A DNA stretch of 64,000 bases from Elmis aenea (Eukaryota; Arthropoda; Insecta; Coleoptera; Elmidae), in contig OX393583.1 of assembly GCA_947652605.1 (NCBI GenBank), positions 13,991,222-14,055,221 of the forward strand, in the 5' to 3' direction. Positions within the stretch are counted from its first letter, which is position 1. The number at the start of each line of letters is the position of its first letter. The notes under the pieces were generated by a model. The model was given only the letters and a program-made list of their open reading frames with translations. It did not search any database and was not told the origin of the DNA. The translations under genes were made by a program, and so were the position numbers. Of the stretch, positions 44,223 to 56,095 are shown in pieces.

Positions 44223-44403
44223 TTAATACAAATGTACAGCACCGTCTTCATCACATTTAAGTCCCGCACAAGAGTTGTAAGCCCTTTTTGGGCAAGAGAA
44301 ACATTTAATCCATCCTTCTTTAGAATAATCATAGGCGCACTCATCTTTTTTGTCAGTTTCTTCTCTCTTACTACATGATGGGGCGTTATGGGACGATTTG
44401 GAG
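44223..44403 (-). pseudogene. Transposase C-terminal zinc-finger-like fragment
   Basis: The minus strand reads DECAYDYSKEGWIKCFSCPK then SCAGLKCDE and stop. The EGWIxCxxCxxxxHxxCAG-like arrangement is the cysteine-rich tail found on many insect pogo/Tigger-type (DDE_1) transposases. Only this tail is visible. Similarity is by pattern alone. Confidence 0.4.
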
Positions 44404-45053
44404 GTTGTGGCGCTGGCAGGAGGAGCTTAAGGGGGGGTCGGAACCTCCCCATAGGATCGCAATAAATCGATATTGTGCTAAAAACAAAAAAAAATAGATT
44501 GTGACCTTAAAAAAAGGTCCTGGCTCTTTTTGCCGTTTATTAGCCCCCCATGGAAGCATTGTGCCTTCGCCACTATCTGGGGGATTAGATCTACAGCTTT
44601 TGCTAACTTTGGTGGGTGCTTATTATGGAAGGTATAGACATGGGGCATAACGACGTAGTACCTCATTTTGTTCCGCGGTTTCAATTTTAGCTTATACAGT
44701 CGTGGCAGAAAAATTCTGACATGAAACTCAATGACAAAGATGGAATTAGAACTCAATGATGAATGTTATACTCTAGTATCACAGTATTCTAATATATTAT
44801 CTTAATGTAGCTCAGTTTTACCTATATGCATTGGAAGACGTATCCAGTATTGTAAAATCAACACGAAATATAATAAATATAGCGCTCAAATATATGAGGA
44901 ATAGCGGCCAATTGTTGTACAGCAGTAGATCACCCTGTATCAATATAGTTCTAAATAGCTTCGGAAAATTGCGTCGCTTCCGGGAAAAATAAAGGCTGAA
45001 TCCCGTTGCCCCAATACCCCGCTATGTCCCATGTTCCCCCCGCATATTGGCGT

Positions 45054-45122
45054 TCGCGATCACGATAATTAGTAACCTGGTTACATATTTAAGTAACGTG
45101 GTTACGTATTATCGTGATCGCG
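45054..45122. repeat. Short GC-rich hairpin
   Basis: GCGATCACGATAAT and GTAACC pair with GGTTAC and ATTATCGTGATCGC around an ATATTTAA loop. No transposon family assigned. Confidence 0.6.
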
Positions 45123-45239
45123 ATCGCCACCGCCTCCGCGCCGGTGTGAGTCTGTGAGTAGACGTTTATCCAACTTCCATGGTGATGCTGTGTAGCAGCT
45201 CCCACGCGACAAACGCTTCTGTGTGTACGGAGACTGTTC

Positions 45240-46520
45240 GGTCGCGGTACGCGACAACTGGGCGACGGTCAACTGGGCGACGTGCCAACTGGGCGACAGG
45301 AACATTTTTTGAACTCTCATCTTGGCACACGATTTTACTGATTGTTTTTGTAAATATAAAATATTGGTTAAATATACTTACTTCATTTTGTAGAACTATA
45401 TCGTACATCGAAATTTGTAGAATCGTTTACGAAAGATATGATCAAAAAACGTGGTTCGAAAATAATTTAAAAATGAAGAAATATGATTGCACAATATTAG
45501 AAAAAAGAGAAAAATACAGTTTTTTCATTTATTTATGAATATTATTTTGTAATTAACAAACATTTTTACATCAAAACAAAAAAGTATACAACATTCAAAA
45601 CAACATAATTAATTTTGAATTATAAATCATGTTATAAGCAATACTCATAAATAGTCTATTATATATTTCAAATTTCTTTTCGGATTATTAACGAGCACCA
45701 AATTAAGCTACTATGTCAAATTTAAACCCAAACTCTAGATGTTATTATACATGAGATTCTCTTGTTTAAACTTAAATTTCAAACACCCGGTATATTTGAT
45801 ACGTGTTTCTTAATTACAAAATAATATTAATAAATCACATCATTTATTTGACCTATTATTTAATTTTCCAGCTAATAGATTATCTACGAGGTACTGCTAA
45901 TAACATTAATTAAAGGGTGTTAGGTAAAAATAAGGAATGTCAATTTTTATTATATCTTTACAATTCGATTTTAAAGAGTTTAAAGTCTAAAACTTTTTTG
46001 CTCATAAAGCTGCATCAACCAAACTTTATTTTACTATGGATCATATTATTAAAACTGAGTATTACTATTAATCAATGAATGTGAAAAATGATTTTCATTT
46101 AATCTATAATAATAAGATATTCTAATTTTATATACTTTTTTGTTTTAATGTAAATATGTTTGTTAATTACGAAATAATATTGATAAATGAATGAAAAAAC
46201 TGTATTTTTCTCTTTATTCTAATATTGTGCAATCATACTTCTTCATTTTTAAATTATTTTCGAACCACGTTTTTTGATCATATCTTTCGTAAATGATTCT
46301 ACAAATTTCGATGTACGATATAGTTCTACAAATTAAGTAAGTATATTTAACCAATATTTACAAAAACAATCTATAAAATCGTGTGCTAAGATGAGAGTTC
46401 AAAAATGTTTAAGTTCCTGTCGCCCAGTTGACCGTCGCCCAGTTGGCACGTCGCCCAGTTGACCGTCGCCTAGTTGACCGTCGCCCAGTTGACCGTGTCC
46501 GATTCGGTCGTGCGACAGAA
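45240..46520. mobile_element. Inverted-repeat element with CAACTGGGCGAC minisatellite ends
   Basis: Both ends carry tandem AACTGGGCGAC units (45258-45301 and 46419-46494, inverted), and inward of these about 200-nt arms mirror each other (AAATATTGGTTAAATATACT). The centre includes a decayed end of the 33934-34857 family near 45665-45795. Exact borders and superfamily are uncertain. Confidence 0.65.
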
Positions 46521-46743
46521 AACGCTGTGTGTACCACGCCTTAAAGACTGTTGTTAGCGATTGACGCTATATGCGGGCAAAAAAATCACGCATGCGCATG
46601 AAGGTCCGTGCTTCATTTGTTTACGCGAGAAAAATTAAGGTTTACTTTTGAACAGACCTCGTATGTGTATTTTTCTCTCCTACTTATTTCTTCTCACAGA
46701 AAGATCACTCAACTTAACCCTCTTTCCAATTTTTTTATTTCAG

Positions 46744-47055
46744 AATTGGGGTGATATGGAATTTCCAGTCGTTCAGCTACTAATATTTTTGCTACTTACT
46801 GGCTGTGATGTTGGTACTTCCATCTACAACCGGTATATTCTCGAAAAGAACGATCACATTGGCTATGCAGCTCATTTTGCTGGTGGCCTGGCTGGTTTGC
46901 TGGTAGGAATATACATCCTACGTAATTTGGATATAAAGAAATTTGAGAAGGTCTTATGGTGGCTGGCTCTTCTGATATACGTTATATTAATGTTAACCGC
47001 CATTATTTGGAATATTGCCCTACCCGATTATTTCCCAAAACAACGGTGGACGTAG
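46744..47055 (+). CDS. rho-4: Rhomboid-4-like protease, last exon
   Basis: Acceptor TTTATTTCAG|AATTGG, phase 0, 103 codons and TAG. It contains helix 5 VVQLLIFLLLTG, GYAAHFAGGLAGLLVG with catalytic His308 in helix 6, and helix 7 LALLIYVILMLTAIIW, ending DYFPKQRWT. With Ser248 this completes the rhomboid dyad. A polyadenylation signal follows at 47079. Compared with the upstream paralog it differs in the loop before helix 6 and in the tail. Confidence 0.95.
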   Translation, partial: NWGDMEFPVVQLLIFLLLTGCDVGTSIYNRYILEKNDHIGYAAHFAGGLAGLLVGIYILRNLDIKKFEKVLWWLALLIYVILMLTAIIWNIALPDYFPKQRWT

Positions 47056-47078
47056 ACACACATGCAGGCGACATGTAC

Positions 47079-47084
47079 AATAAA
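47079..47084 (+). terminator. Polyadenylation signal of the rhomboid-4-like gene
   Basis: AATAAA 24 nt after the stop codon, in AT-rich sequence. Confidence 0.6.
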
Positions 47085-47388
47085 ATTAATTAGAGTTACA
47101 AAGAAAATGACACTTTATTGATTTTATATTATGCACACTTATAACGAATCTGTGCATGCAGCTTCAACTTTACTTAAGGATCTTTTTTTTAGTTTTTCAC
47201 ATTGAAGCTACAACCAAAGCATAAACCATTACTATAGATTATTTTTAAGAGTTATTACTTACCTTGCAAGTGTTATTTGTTAATATTTTTTAAGGATTAC
47301 GTGAATTTTATAGTCATGTGCTAATAATTATGAGATGCCTTATTGACATGTTTCTTTAAATATTAAGAAAAATTTGCGTTTTTGTATA

Positions 47389-48500
47389 CAGTGATGCGCA
47401 AAAGTATGGAAAAACAAATATCTAGAACACTATTGCAGATATAACAATGAAATTTTGTATCTGAAGCGTTTTGGTATTTTTGGGATTCGATGAAAATATT
47501 AAGGTTGCAATACGACTTCCGGTTCAACCGGAAACGGACTCAAACTTTGAAATTTTAAATAAAGCACCCTGTATATTTTTACATTTTTGGATTCCTCTTA
47601 AAATTACTTTAAAAAATATGTTAGATATGGTTTTAAAGTCCAAAGTCAAATGAAACATTTTAGCGATACAACACTCACTTTTTTTAACATTTAAGTTATT
47701 TAAAAAGGCAGTAGAATTTCGTTTTAAAATTAGATCGACAATAGATTAATTAACACTTTGTGATAGCTACATTTAAAAAATATTATACAGGGTGATACAA
47801 TCTTCGTTTCCGGAAACGAAGATTGTATCATGGATAATGGCCGCGAAAGCCTTAGGAATAAAATTATACAGGGTGTTTTTTACGTTTGGCCAAACTCGTT
47901 AAGATAAGAAAAACGACTTTTTTTTTTCTTTTTTCCATCTTTGAAGATCAATAATTTGTTCTTACAGTTATTTAACTTTACTTGTTTGTTAGGGTCAAAT
48001 ATTGTAATTTTTGACCAACTTCCACATATCCAATAAAATTAAAACTTCGTTTTAAAACAAAAAATCGATATGCAGGGGTTTGGAGCAGTCCAATTTTTTA
48101 ATTGCTCCGCTCCATGCTCCAAATATTGTTAACATTTTTAAATCAAGTTATTAAATTTAAAAATTTGTTTTTAAAAACAAAAGTTATAATTTTATCGAAT
48201 AAGTGAAAGTTGGTCAAAAATTACAATATTTAAAAAAAAAGCTTCTCGCCTTATTTTTGTTGTCCATACCACGAAATATCGATATATCGGAATAGGTATT
48301 GATATATCGCCTACCCCTAGTCTTGCATGTTTAATACCTAAATCTAATATTTTAGATATCGCGATTTTATTGTAAATTATTAGGGCAACGTGATTTTTCG
48401 AGTAGGCTATGATGGTAGACAACGGTAATTTTTAATTTTGAAACAATTGAAAGATAAAAAGAAGAAATACTTCTTTTCCTTACAAATTTTCGAATTTTTT
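47389..48500. mobile_element. Single-arm relative of the 8241-10342 palindrome, with nested pieces
   Basis: Starts CAGTGATGCGCAAAAGTATG after TA, follows the 8241 arm (TTCCGGTTCAACCGGAAACG), and resumes it at 48360-48480 (TTAGGGCAACGTGAT). Between these lie a short palindrome near 47790-47850 (TTCGTTTCCGGAAACGAA) and an inverted repeat with TTGTAATTTTTGACCAA (about 47990-48230). There is no mirrored right arm. Confidence 0.65.
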
Positions 48501-48796
48501 TATCATGTAGATTGTAAAAACAAAAATAGATAATTCAGTCTCATTTATTAACAACTTCTTTTAATCACAGAGATGAACATTTATATTTAATTGACTCGTA
48601 ATACCACCAATAGTTTTGTAGTGTAGTTTGCAAGCGAATAGCATTTCTTACAAACGCAGAATTGAATTTAAAACAATCGACAGTCCCGAATACATTATTC
48701 GGAACACCGGGACAGTCTACTTAAAACTGGGACAATCCCGAAAAACCGAAAAACCCTAGATATTACTGTCACATAAATGTTATAAGCCATATAGGT

Positions 48797-49319
48797 ATCG
48801 GGTGATCGAAAATGATTGATGCCAAGGGTGTTAGGAACTTTGTTCGAACGGATGGTAACCCATCATAGGGGAAAACCAGTAGCGTAGGAAAATAAGTTTG
48901 TATTGACAGAACGGGTAATAATAATCTCCATTTAAATACGACAGCTACAGTTTTTACTGACAAAAAGATTCCAAAGCTTTTTGTTTAAAGGAATTAGCTC
49001 CATAAAAACAATTAAGTGAGGCTACCTTAAATCAGTTCCTTTATTAATATGCATACATAATGTAAATATTGGTCACACACGAAATGAGAGAATAATCTGA
49101 ACGCACAAAAAACGAAAAACTGATTTTATGAAAAGATGCAAATTAAAACGAAAAACTACTAACCGCACACGAAATGACAGGTCAATCTGAACATCACAGA
49201 AAACGTCAATAATACTACGCCACTGATATCCTAGTTTTACACTGAGATACCAACTAAAACTTGGTTATTTTATTTTCGGTCTGAAGTTAGCGGGCATCAG
49301 TCATTGTTGATCACCCGAT
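48797..49319. mobile_element. MITE with ATCGGGTGATC ends
   Basis: ATCGGGTGATCGAAAATGAT and the inverted GGCATCAGTCATTGTTGATC delimit about 520 bp. Superfamily and target duplication not determined; no coding content. Confidence 0.55.
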
Positions 49320-50633
49320 CCAGATAGTATCTATGTACTGTAAAATTAATAAATTTATATTTTCGCTATTCTAAGAGTAAAAATAAAAAAATTGCTCAAT
49401 ATTAATCTTTTTATTGACTGCTTTTATTTTGAGAATCATTATAATATATTACACAAAACATTTTTTTAAAAACATATTTAAACAAAAATTAAATATTGCA
49501 ACAATCATCGTCATTGATTAAAATATTAATTATTACTAATACATAATGGTCGTATTTGTTATAAAAATTGGTCCTCACAGTAAATATTGGGTCATAGGAT
49601 TATACATAACAAATATACAGAATATATACAGCCGTAAACATAACATTTCATGCAAAAAAAAAACGTAAAATTGTAAACAAATGCACTTCTGGGATAAAGC
49701 ATCAGATTTTTCAAAAAAAATTGAGGTAAAACCAATGAAACTTTTGTTTCATGCACATCCCAACGAACGAAAGTGTAGGGTGTTAACAAGAAACTGTAGT
49801 TATAAAACAACTTTCTAGTAAATGATACTATTTTAATCAGCAAAGGCATCAATATAAGTGTTGAACCCATGGGCGGGCACAGAATTTTTCAGGGAGGGGC
49901 AAACTTTGTTAATGTTTCAATATACATAACTAATTTTTTAAATGTAAAACTACTACCTTTCATTCTTTAAATAAATCAATCAATCAAATCAAATAAAGGG
50001 GGGCAAATGACCCCTCATCCCCGGCGCCCATGATTGAACCAATAGAGGTTTTTGACCCTCTTTGCTGGGCTTCAGACCCATTTTAAACAGTGTAGCTCAG
50101 TAAATATATCGAAAGGTATTACGCAGCTTGTTCAACATTCAACTTATTTTAAGATAAAAAAACTACATACGCATATACACGGACGCTGCAACAAGGAGTC
50201 CACTTGCTAACCGGAACATGGGAGTTTAATATTGTTATGAACGTTTTCGTGGATTCCTGCTCCCCAATTTAACTAATAGGAAAGGTAATGGTACCAATAG
50301 AAAGATAAAATTATTGCACATCTAATGGTACCAGCATTGCTTTTCCAGTCAAGGGTACCAAGTCATAAGACTACTAAAGTACGATTTTTAATTTAAGATA
50401 TTAATCTAAAATTTTATGTTTTTTAAATTTGATAGGCCATGATTTTTATTAAACTTAAATTTTGAGTCTTGCCTATCAATTTAGTTATTTTTTAAATTTT
50501 ATTAAAATGAATAATTACTCCAATAAAAAAAAATTCGTGGTAAAAACTTTTCATAGTGGCCATAGTTTGCAGATAATGAGATTTGTTTGCTGTTCAATTT
50601 AATAACACACCTATAATTAAGCTGCGCCTATAC
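49320..50633. other. Intergenic, nothing recognised
   Basis: AT-rich sequence between the convergent rhomboid and carboxypeptidase genes. I see no convincing reading frame; the 92-codon frame at 49592-49870 lacks any family resemblance. Confidence 0.5.
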
Positions 50634-50942
50634 CACAGCTTATTACAGCTCGGGCACTCTCAGGCGGCATATTTGATCTGGACGTTTTCGATCTACTAGC
50701 GTTATTTCTCTCGCACTTAGTTTAAAAGTCGGGGCCAGACTCAAAATATTTGTATATTATTCCAAGTGAGCGATAACAGCGCAGTATTAAAAACTAATGT
50801 CCACGTAACATATTTAACTGTATAATGATTTCAATACCACCTCTGTACTGTTTAAATCTCAGAGGCGGGGCTAAGAAAATGTGCGTGTGGATCGGCGCAA
50901 ACCGTTCTCGCAAAGAGAGTGCCCGAGCTGTAATAAGCTGTG
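50634..50942. mobile_element. 309-bp foldback element with CACAGCTTATTACAGCTCGG ends
   Basis: The first 28 bp (CACAGCTTATTACAGCTCGG...) are repeated inverted at the right. Both flanks read CCTATAC(C), a 7-8 bp duplication. No coding content. Confidence 0.8.
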
Positions 50943-52516
50943 CCTATACCCTCTGCAAGTACAATTCAAGAATATGTTCAGAAAATTGAAAAATTGCCAA
51001 TATTTGTTTCTATAAAAATAATGACAAAATACCTAAAAACTTAATACACAATGATGATTACCTATGTTTGATTTTGTGAACACCCTGTATAGAATGATGC
51101 ATGTAAAGGCAAGAAGTGGTCACAAACAGTTGAAGGTGGTTGCATAATTACATTTTTTATTATACACCCAATATAATAATTATCTTTTAAGTTTATAAAA
51201 TTTAACAGCTTAAATATTATGTTTTTGAGGGGCCGCTGCATTTGTATATTATTTTTTCTTAAAATTTTGTTCCCAAAAAATGTATACCTTACGGATTCTT
51301 AAATACAATTTAATTATGTAAGAAAAAAACAAAAAATTAAAGTTATATAATTTTACACATAAAAAAAAACAAAATAAAACAAATTCACAACTATGTTAGC
51401 TACCTACATATAAGCAGTTATTTTTATTTAAAAAAATGTTTTTTAAAATATTTAGTAGTAGTTTTAACTTCAAAAACAATTAATTCGTAACTGGTGAGGT
51501 GGGGTTTGTCAAGACGCTAAAAAAAATCTCCACTAAGATAGTCCATGTATAGACTATTAAACTTGCTAATTTAACCAAATCTCTATCTCTTATATTAAAA
51601 GAGAGCATCAATGCGGCGGATCCCAAACCTATTTTGTCACTCAATCCTTAAACAATTTTTGAAACATTGCAGGATCCTAGATACCTATATTTTACAGCCT
51701 CCCCCCAATTTTAATAAAACTATAAACAATTGTTTTATAGAGATAAATTGATGCTTTAGTATAGAGCTGTGATTAAATGTTGTGAAAACATGCAAAGCAA
51801 CACAAACAAACAGGTTGAACCCCCGGGTTCGACGGAATAAACCTCGTGAAACGTTGGTATACATTACGTGTTTCGAGTTTAGATTATTTTTTAATTTGGG
51901 TTTCATCTCACCCGGAAAATTACCTCACCAGTTATGGGTTAAGTGTGCTCAGTATATTCATCTTTTATTAGAACTAAGTACGTCAATTCCAGTGATTGCC
52001 AACAGTTTAAATGAATGAAACTTGGTGGAAATCGCAGCACAAAATAATTGGTTATTGGACTTAATCTGATCATGTCTAATATCAAAATATCATAAAACTT
52101 TGAAAATCAACATTAAAAGTACGTACAACACCGATTTTCCAGCACTCTAGAACACTAACCGTGAAACCATAGGGTTAAATTTAAGCTAAATAAGTTAAGA
52201 ATCTCACTAAATTGCGATGTGACCAAGTGTGGTGTAAATAAAGTAAATAAGAGCGCTTTAACACTTTCCACACAACGCCATCTTCTACCGCCCAGTAAAC
52301 TAGTCTGGTGGAGGCGGGAATTTCAAATTTCCCCTCGTAATTTTGTCTGAACTAAAAGAGATGCCGGACCATCAGCTACAGAAAAATCGATGTTGTAGAC
52401 CTGAATTAAAATAATCTAATGCCAAAATATCTAAATAGCAACATTTAAAACAAAATAAATAAACGATTAATATCAAGTTAAGCTTAGTAATACTTTTTGT
52501 ATTAATAAATTAGCCA
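50943..52516. other. Intergenic / carboxypeptidase 3' flank
   Basis: AACTGGTGAGGTGGGGTTT near 51487 and its partial inverted partner CCTCACCAGTTATGGGTT near 51924 hint at another decayed element. The part next to 52517 probably contains the 3' UTR of the minus-strand gene. No other gene seen. Confidence 0.45.
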
Positions 52517-52647
52517 CTAACTATGCACAGCAGGAACTTTTTCGTATTTATCTGCTTGAAGTAGAACAACTTCCTCCTCCGATGAAATGTCAGAATATGG
52601 GTCAAGATCGTCGTCATCAAAATAGGGTCGGGTAAGAGGTTTATCAT
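52517..52647 (-). CDS. svr: Carboxypeptidase D/silver-like, last coding exon
   Basis: Minus strand: acceptor ATATTTTAG|AT, two bases completing a codon, then 42 codons and TAG. The peptide TRPYFDDDDLDPYSDISSEEEVVLLQ is a strongly acidic cytosolic tail, as in carboxypeptidase D, where tail motifs direct trans-Golgi/endosomal cycling. Phase fits the exon at 52700-52864. The family assignment comes from the combination of this tail, the single membrane helix and the domain at 60545-60820. Confidence 0.8.
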
Positions 52648-52699
52648 CTAAAATATTTGGTTTCACTTGTTTACTATACTATAAATTATGATAACTCAC

Positions 52700-52864
52700 T
52701 TCTTAGTGGTGCTCTGAACAGTTCGTCTTCTTTAGATTCGTCGAAGTCTTTAAAATCATCGAAATATGCATTTTGGGACAATAGGCCATATTCCTTTTTG
52801 TCGCTTTTTTTACAATACATAAAGGCAAATACAACTATGGTAATTAAGGCTAAACAAACACACC
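52700..52864 (-). CDS. svr: Carboxypeptidase D/silver-like, transmembrane exon
   Basis: Minus strand: acceptor TTTGTTTCAG|GG, donor AAGAA|GTGAGT, 165 nt. It encodes CVCLALITIVVFAFMYC, the second half of a single membrane helix, then KKSDKKEYGLL and AYFDDFKDFDESKEDELFR, the start of the cytosolic tail. A 7.7-kb intron packed with transposons separates it from the previous exon. Confidence 0.85.
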
Positions 52865-52985
52865 CTGAAACAAAGAATATTAATCATTAAGAATACAAAC
52901 TTTAATATTATTTTTAAATATAGGATAATATCGAGACAGACAATTAGGAAATTGACCAAATTTAAAGTATTCTTATATGACGTTC

Positions 52986-55900
52986 CAGGGACCCGAACCG
53001 GTAAGAATAACGGTTCAGTTCCGGTTACCGGTTCGATAAATTTTAACTTTTCGGTTTACGTTCCGAACCACCGGTTTTTATTTTTTAATGATTCGGTAAC
53101 AGGTTCGGCGGTAACGGTTCAGTTCCGGTTTCGGTTCAATACGTTTTTTTTTTTAGTACAAAATGTATAAAAATAGTAATAAAACATAAACCCACAACAT
53201 ATAAATTTTATTTATATTTAAACTTCAAACTCTTTATACAGGGTGAGTCACGACGGACGCGTCGGAGTTTTATGGCGAAACGGTTTATATTTTTCAATTT
53301 CTGTCGCTGTTAGATTATGTAAGTCAATAAGGGCTACATTTTAAAAATATTTTCAAATGTACAGGGTGCTCCAAAAAAGAGTGCCATATCAAAGTTATAC
53401 TTTTTCTTATGGAACACCCTGTATATTTTTACATTTTTGGATTCCTCTTTAAATTTAATTAAAAAAATGTATAAGGTCATATGGGTCTAAAGTCAACCGT
53501 TCTCGTGAAAATCGCATTTTCATGAAAATACAGTATTTTCAAAAATTTTCAACATTTAAAAACTTTGAGAAGTCTCAAGAAATTCGCTTGGAGATAAGAT
53601 TGACAATAGATTATGTAACACTTTGCACCACCTACATTTTTAAAATATTATACAGGGCGTTTTTTACGCTTGGTCAAACTTGTGAAACTTTAAACATCGA
53701 TAACTCATTTAAATACAACGCCCTATATTTTTTTGCACCGTCTTATAGAAAATTTAATTCTCTTTTAAAAATATTAAGGCTGTTTTTCACCTAAAATTGA
53801 TATTTTCCGAGATATCGCGATTTTATTGTTAATTATTAGGGCAAAGTAATATTTTCAAGTAGGCTATGAAGGTAGACAGCGGTAATTTAAAACAATTGAA
53901 AGAAAAAACAAGACACTTATAATTTTATCCTTTGACTACACCCTTTTAACATAGTTTTATAGGAAATTTGTAGTTTTACCATACTTACGTTTAAATAGAG
54001 ATTTTTTAATATTATTTATGCATTTATTTATTGGTTCAGTGTTATAAGATAATTACTAAATCCTATAAACCATTTTTTGTCTGTTTACGATACGATACTA
54101 CGACACTCTACCGAAAACAGTACCAACCATGTTTTTTTTTTAAAAATGTAAAATTAGACAAGTCAGTATTACTTTTTTTTTAAATCAGCGTTCCGTTCTC
54201 GTACCTAATACATTATCAATCGGTTTTTAGGACTTGGCAAACGATCAAACTCAATTATACGAAAAATATTGTGGCCCTGATGAGAAACCTAATTTAAACG
54301 TAAAAATGGTAAATTACAACTTTCTTATAAAAAAATGTCAAACATGTGTAGGCAAACGACAAAATTATAAGTTTCCTGTTATTTCTTTTAATTGTTTTAA
54401 ATTACCTTCATAGCCTACTTGAAAATATTACTTTGCCCTAATAATTAACAATAAAATCGCGATATCTCAGAAAATATCAATTTTAGGTGAAAAACAGCCT
54501 TAATGTTTTTGAAAGAGAATTAAATTTTCTATAAGACGGTGTAAACAAATATAGGGCGTTGTATTTAAAAAAAAAGAGTTATCGATGTTTAAAGTTTCAC
54601 AAGTTTGGCCAAGCGTAAAAAACGCCCTGTATAATATTTTAAAAATGTAGGTGGTGCAAAGTGTTACATAATCTATTGTCAATCTTATCTCCAAGCGAAT
54701 TTCTTCAGGCTTCTCAAAGTTTTTAAATGTTGAAAATTTTTGAAAATACTGTATTTTCATGAAAATGCAATTTTCACGAGAACGGGTAACTTTAGACCCA
54801 TATAACCTTTTACATTTTTTGAAGTAAATTTAAAGAGAAATCCAAAAATGTAAAAATATACAGGGTGTTCCATAAGAAAAAGTATAACTTTGATATGGCA
54901 CTCTTTTTTGGAGCACCCTGTATATTTGAAAATATTTTTAAAATGTAGCCCTTATTGACTTACATAATCTAACAGCGACAGAAATTAAAAAATATAAACC
55001 GTTTCGCCATAAAACTCCGACGCGTCCGTCGTGACTCACCCTGTATATATAACCTAACCTTACCTTGATATATACTGCGCCATCTAACAAACATTATTGC
55101 AACAAACAGGCGGTAAAACTAAATTTTAATTTCTGAGTACAAAATAACAAAACACATTACAATTTTATTTATATACAAATTTGTGTTTGTTTTGTAGAGT
55201 ATTAAATAAAACTGTCAAATTAAGTCAGTGTAATATCGAGGGTCTCATATCGGGGTAGCTTATGCGCCAAAAATACAAAAATGGAGATTCTTCGCCAAAA
55301 ATGTGTTAAACTGAAGGAAAAACAAATCTTTGTATGTTAGAAAAATCAACATATTTTGATATAAGTTAACTTGAACAGCATGGGGATCTCGTAAACGGTA
55401 AGAGATACAGACTTGGTTAAATGGGTCAAAGTGATCTATGATTTAAAAGCAACTATTCCATGAAAAAAATCTTGAAAAAATTTCAAATGTATTCACTGAC
55501 AAAACCTACAAAACAATGATGTAATTCGTGTGGAAATTTAGTTAGTATAGTACTCTTAGTAATATAAAGTTATACTTACAGTTTTCCAAATTAGAAGCAA
55601 TAACTAACCATTTATAAAAGTACGTAAGCGCACGCCATTTCAAAATAGGTACAGTACTATGTGCAATGCCGCATTATACAGTCCATTCAACAAGTTTAAA
55701 CTTGCGGTTTGTAGTGAAAGACGGCTTGACGAGCAAGAGCGCCTGCGTTCTATTAATCGCGGTAAAGAATACATTATTCAAATACGACTGTGATAGACGA
55801 TGCATATTTAATTATTTACAAATTGAACTGTCTTAAATATTTTCTTTTTATCTACGGTAAGATGTAATCAAAAATTACGAAAAAAATAAAATCCAATTTT

Positions 55901-56095
55901 TTATAAAAAATATCGTTCCGAACCGGTTTTTTAACCGGTTGTAGCGGTTTTAAGCGGTTCACGCCAGTCGGTTCGGTTCTGTTTTGCGGTTTTGTGATTT
56001 CTTAACTAAGAGGTTCAGTTCCGGTTCACGGTTCATGAAAAAGGCACCGGTTCGTTCCGGTTTTTGTTCCGGTTCCGGTTCGGTTCGGGTCCCTG
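52986..56095. mobile_element. hAT-like element (CAGGGACCCGAACCGG ends) with nested palindrome
   Basis: CAGGGACCCGAACCGGTAAG and TTCGGTTCGGGTCCCTG form inverted ends with extensive ACCGGTTC repeats inward of both. No matching 8-bp duplication is visible, so the two ends may have come together by rearrangement. Most of the length is the palindrome 53239-55043. Confidence 0.55.
53239..55043. mobile_element. 1.8-kb composite palindrome
   Basis: CAGGGTGAGTCACGACGGAC at the left and its mirror at the right, TA flanks. Each arm contains, at mirrored positions, the same internal junctions: TACAGGGTGCTCC, then ACACCCTGTATATTTTTAC and sequence of the 8241-10342 family. The centre (53900-54390) holds no gene. 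Confidence 0.85.

Noticed and set aside
52986..56095. Complete hAT with target duplication
   Set aside because: The ends match but TGACGTTC and CTTTAACG do not, so a simple insertion is not shown; kept only as a low-confidence element.
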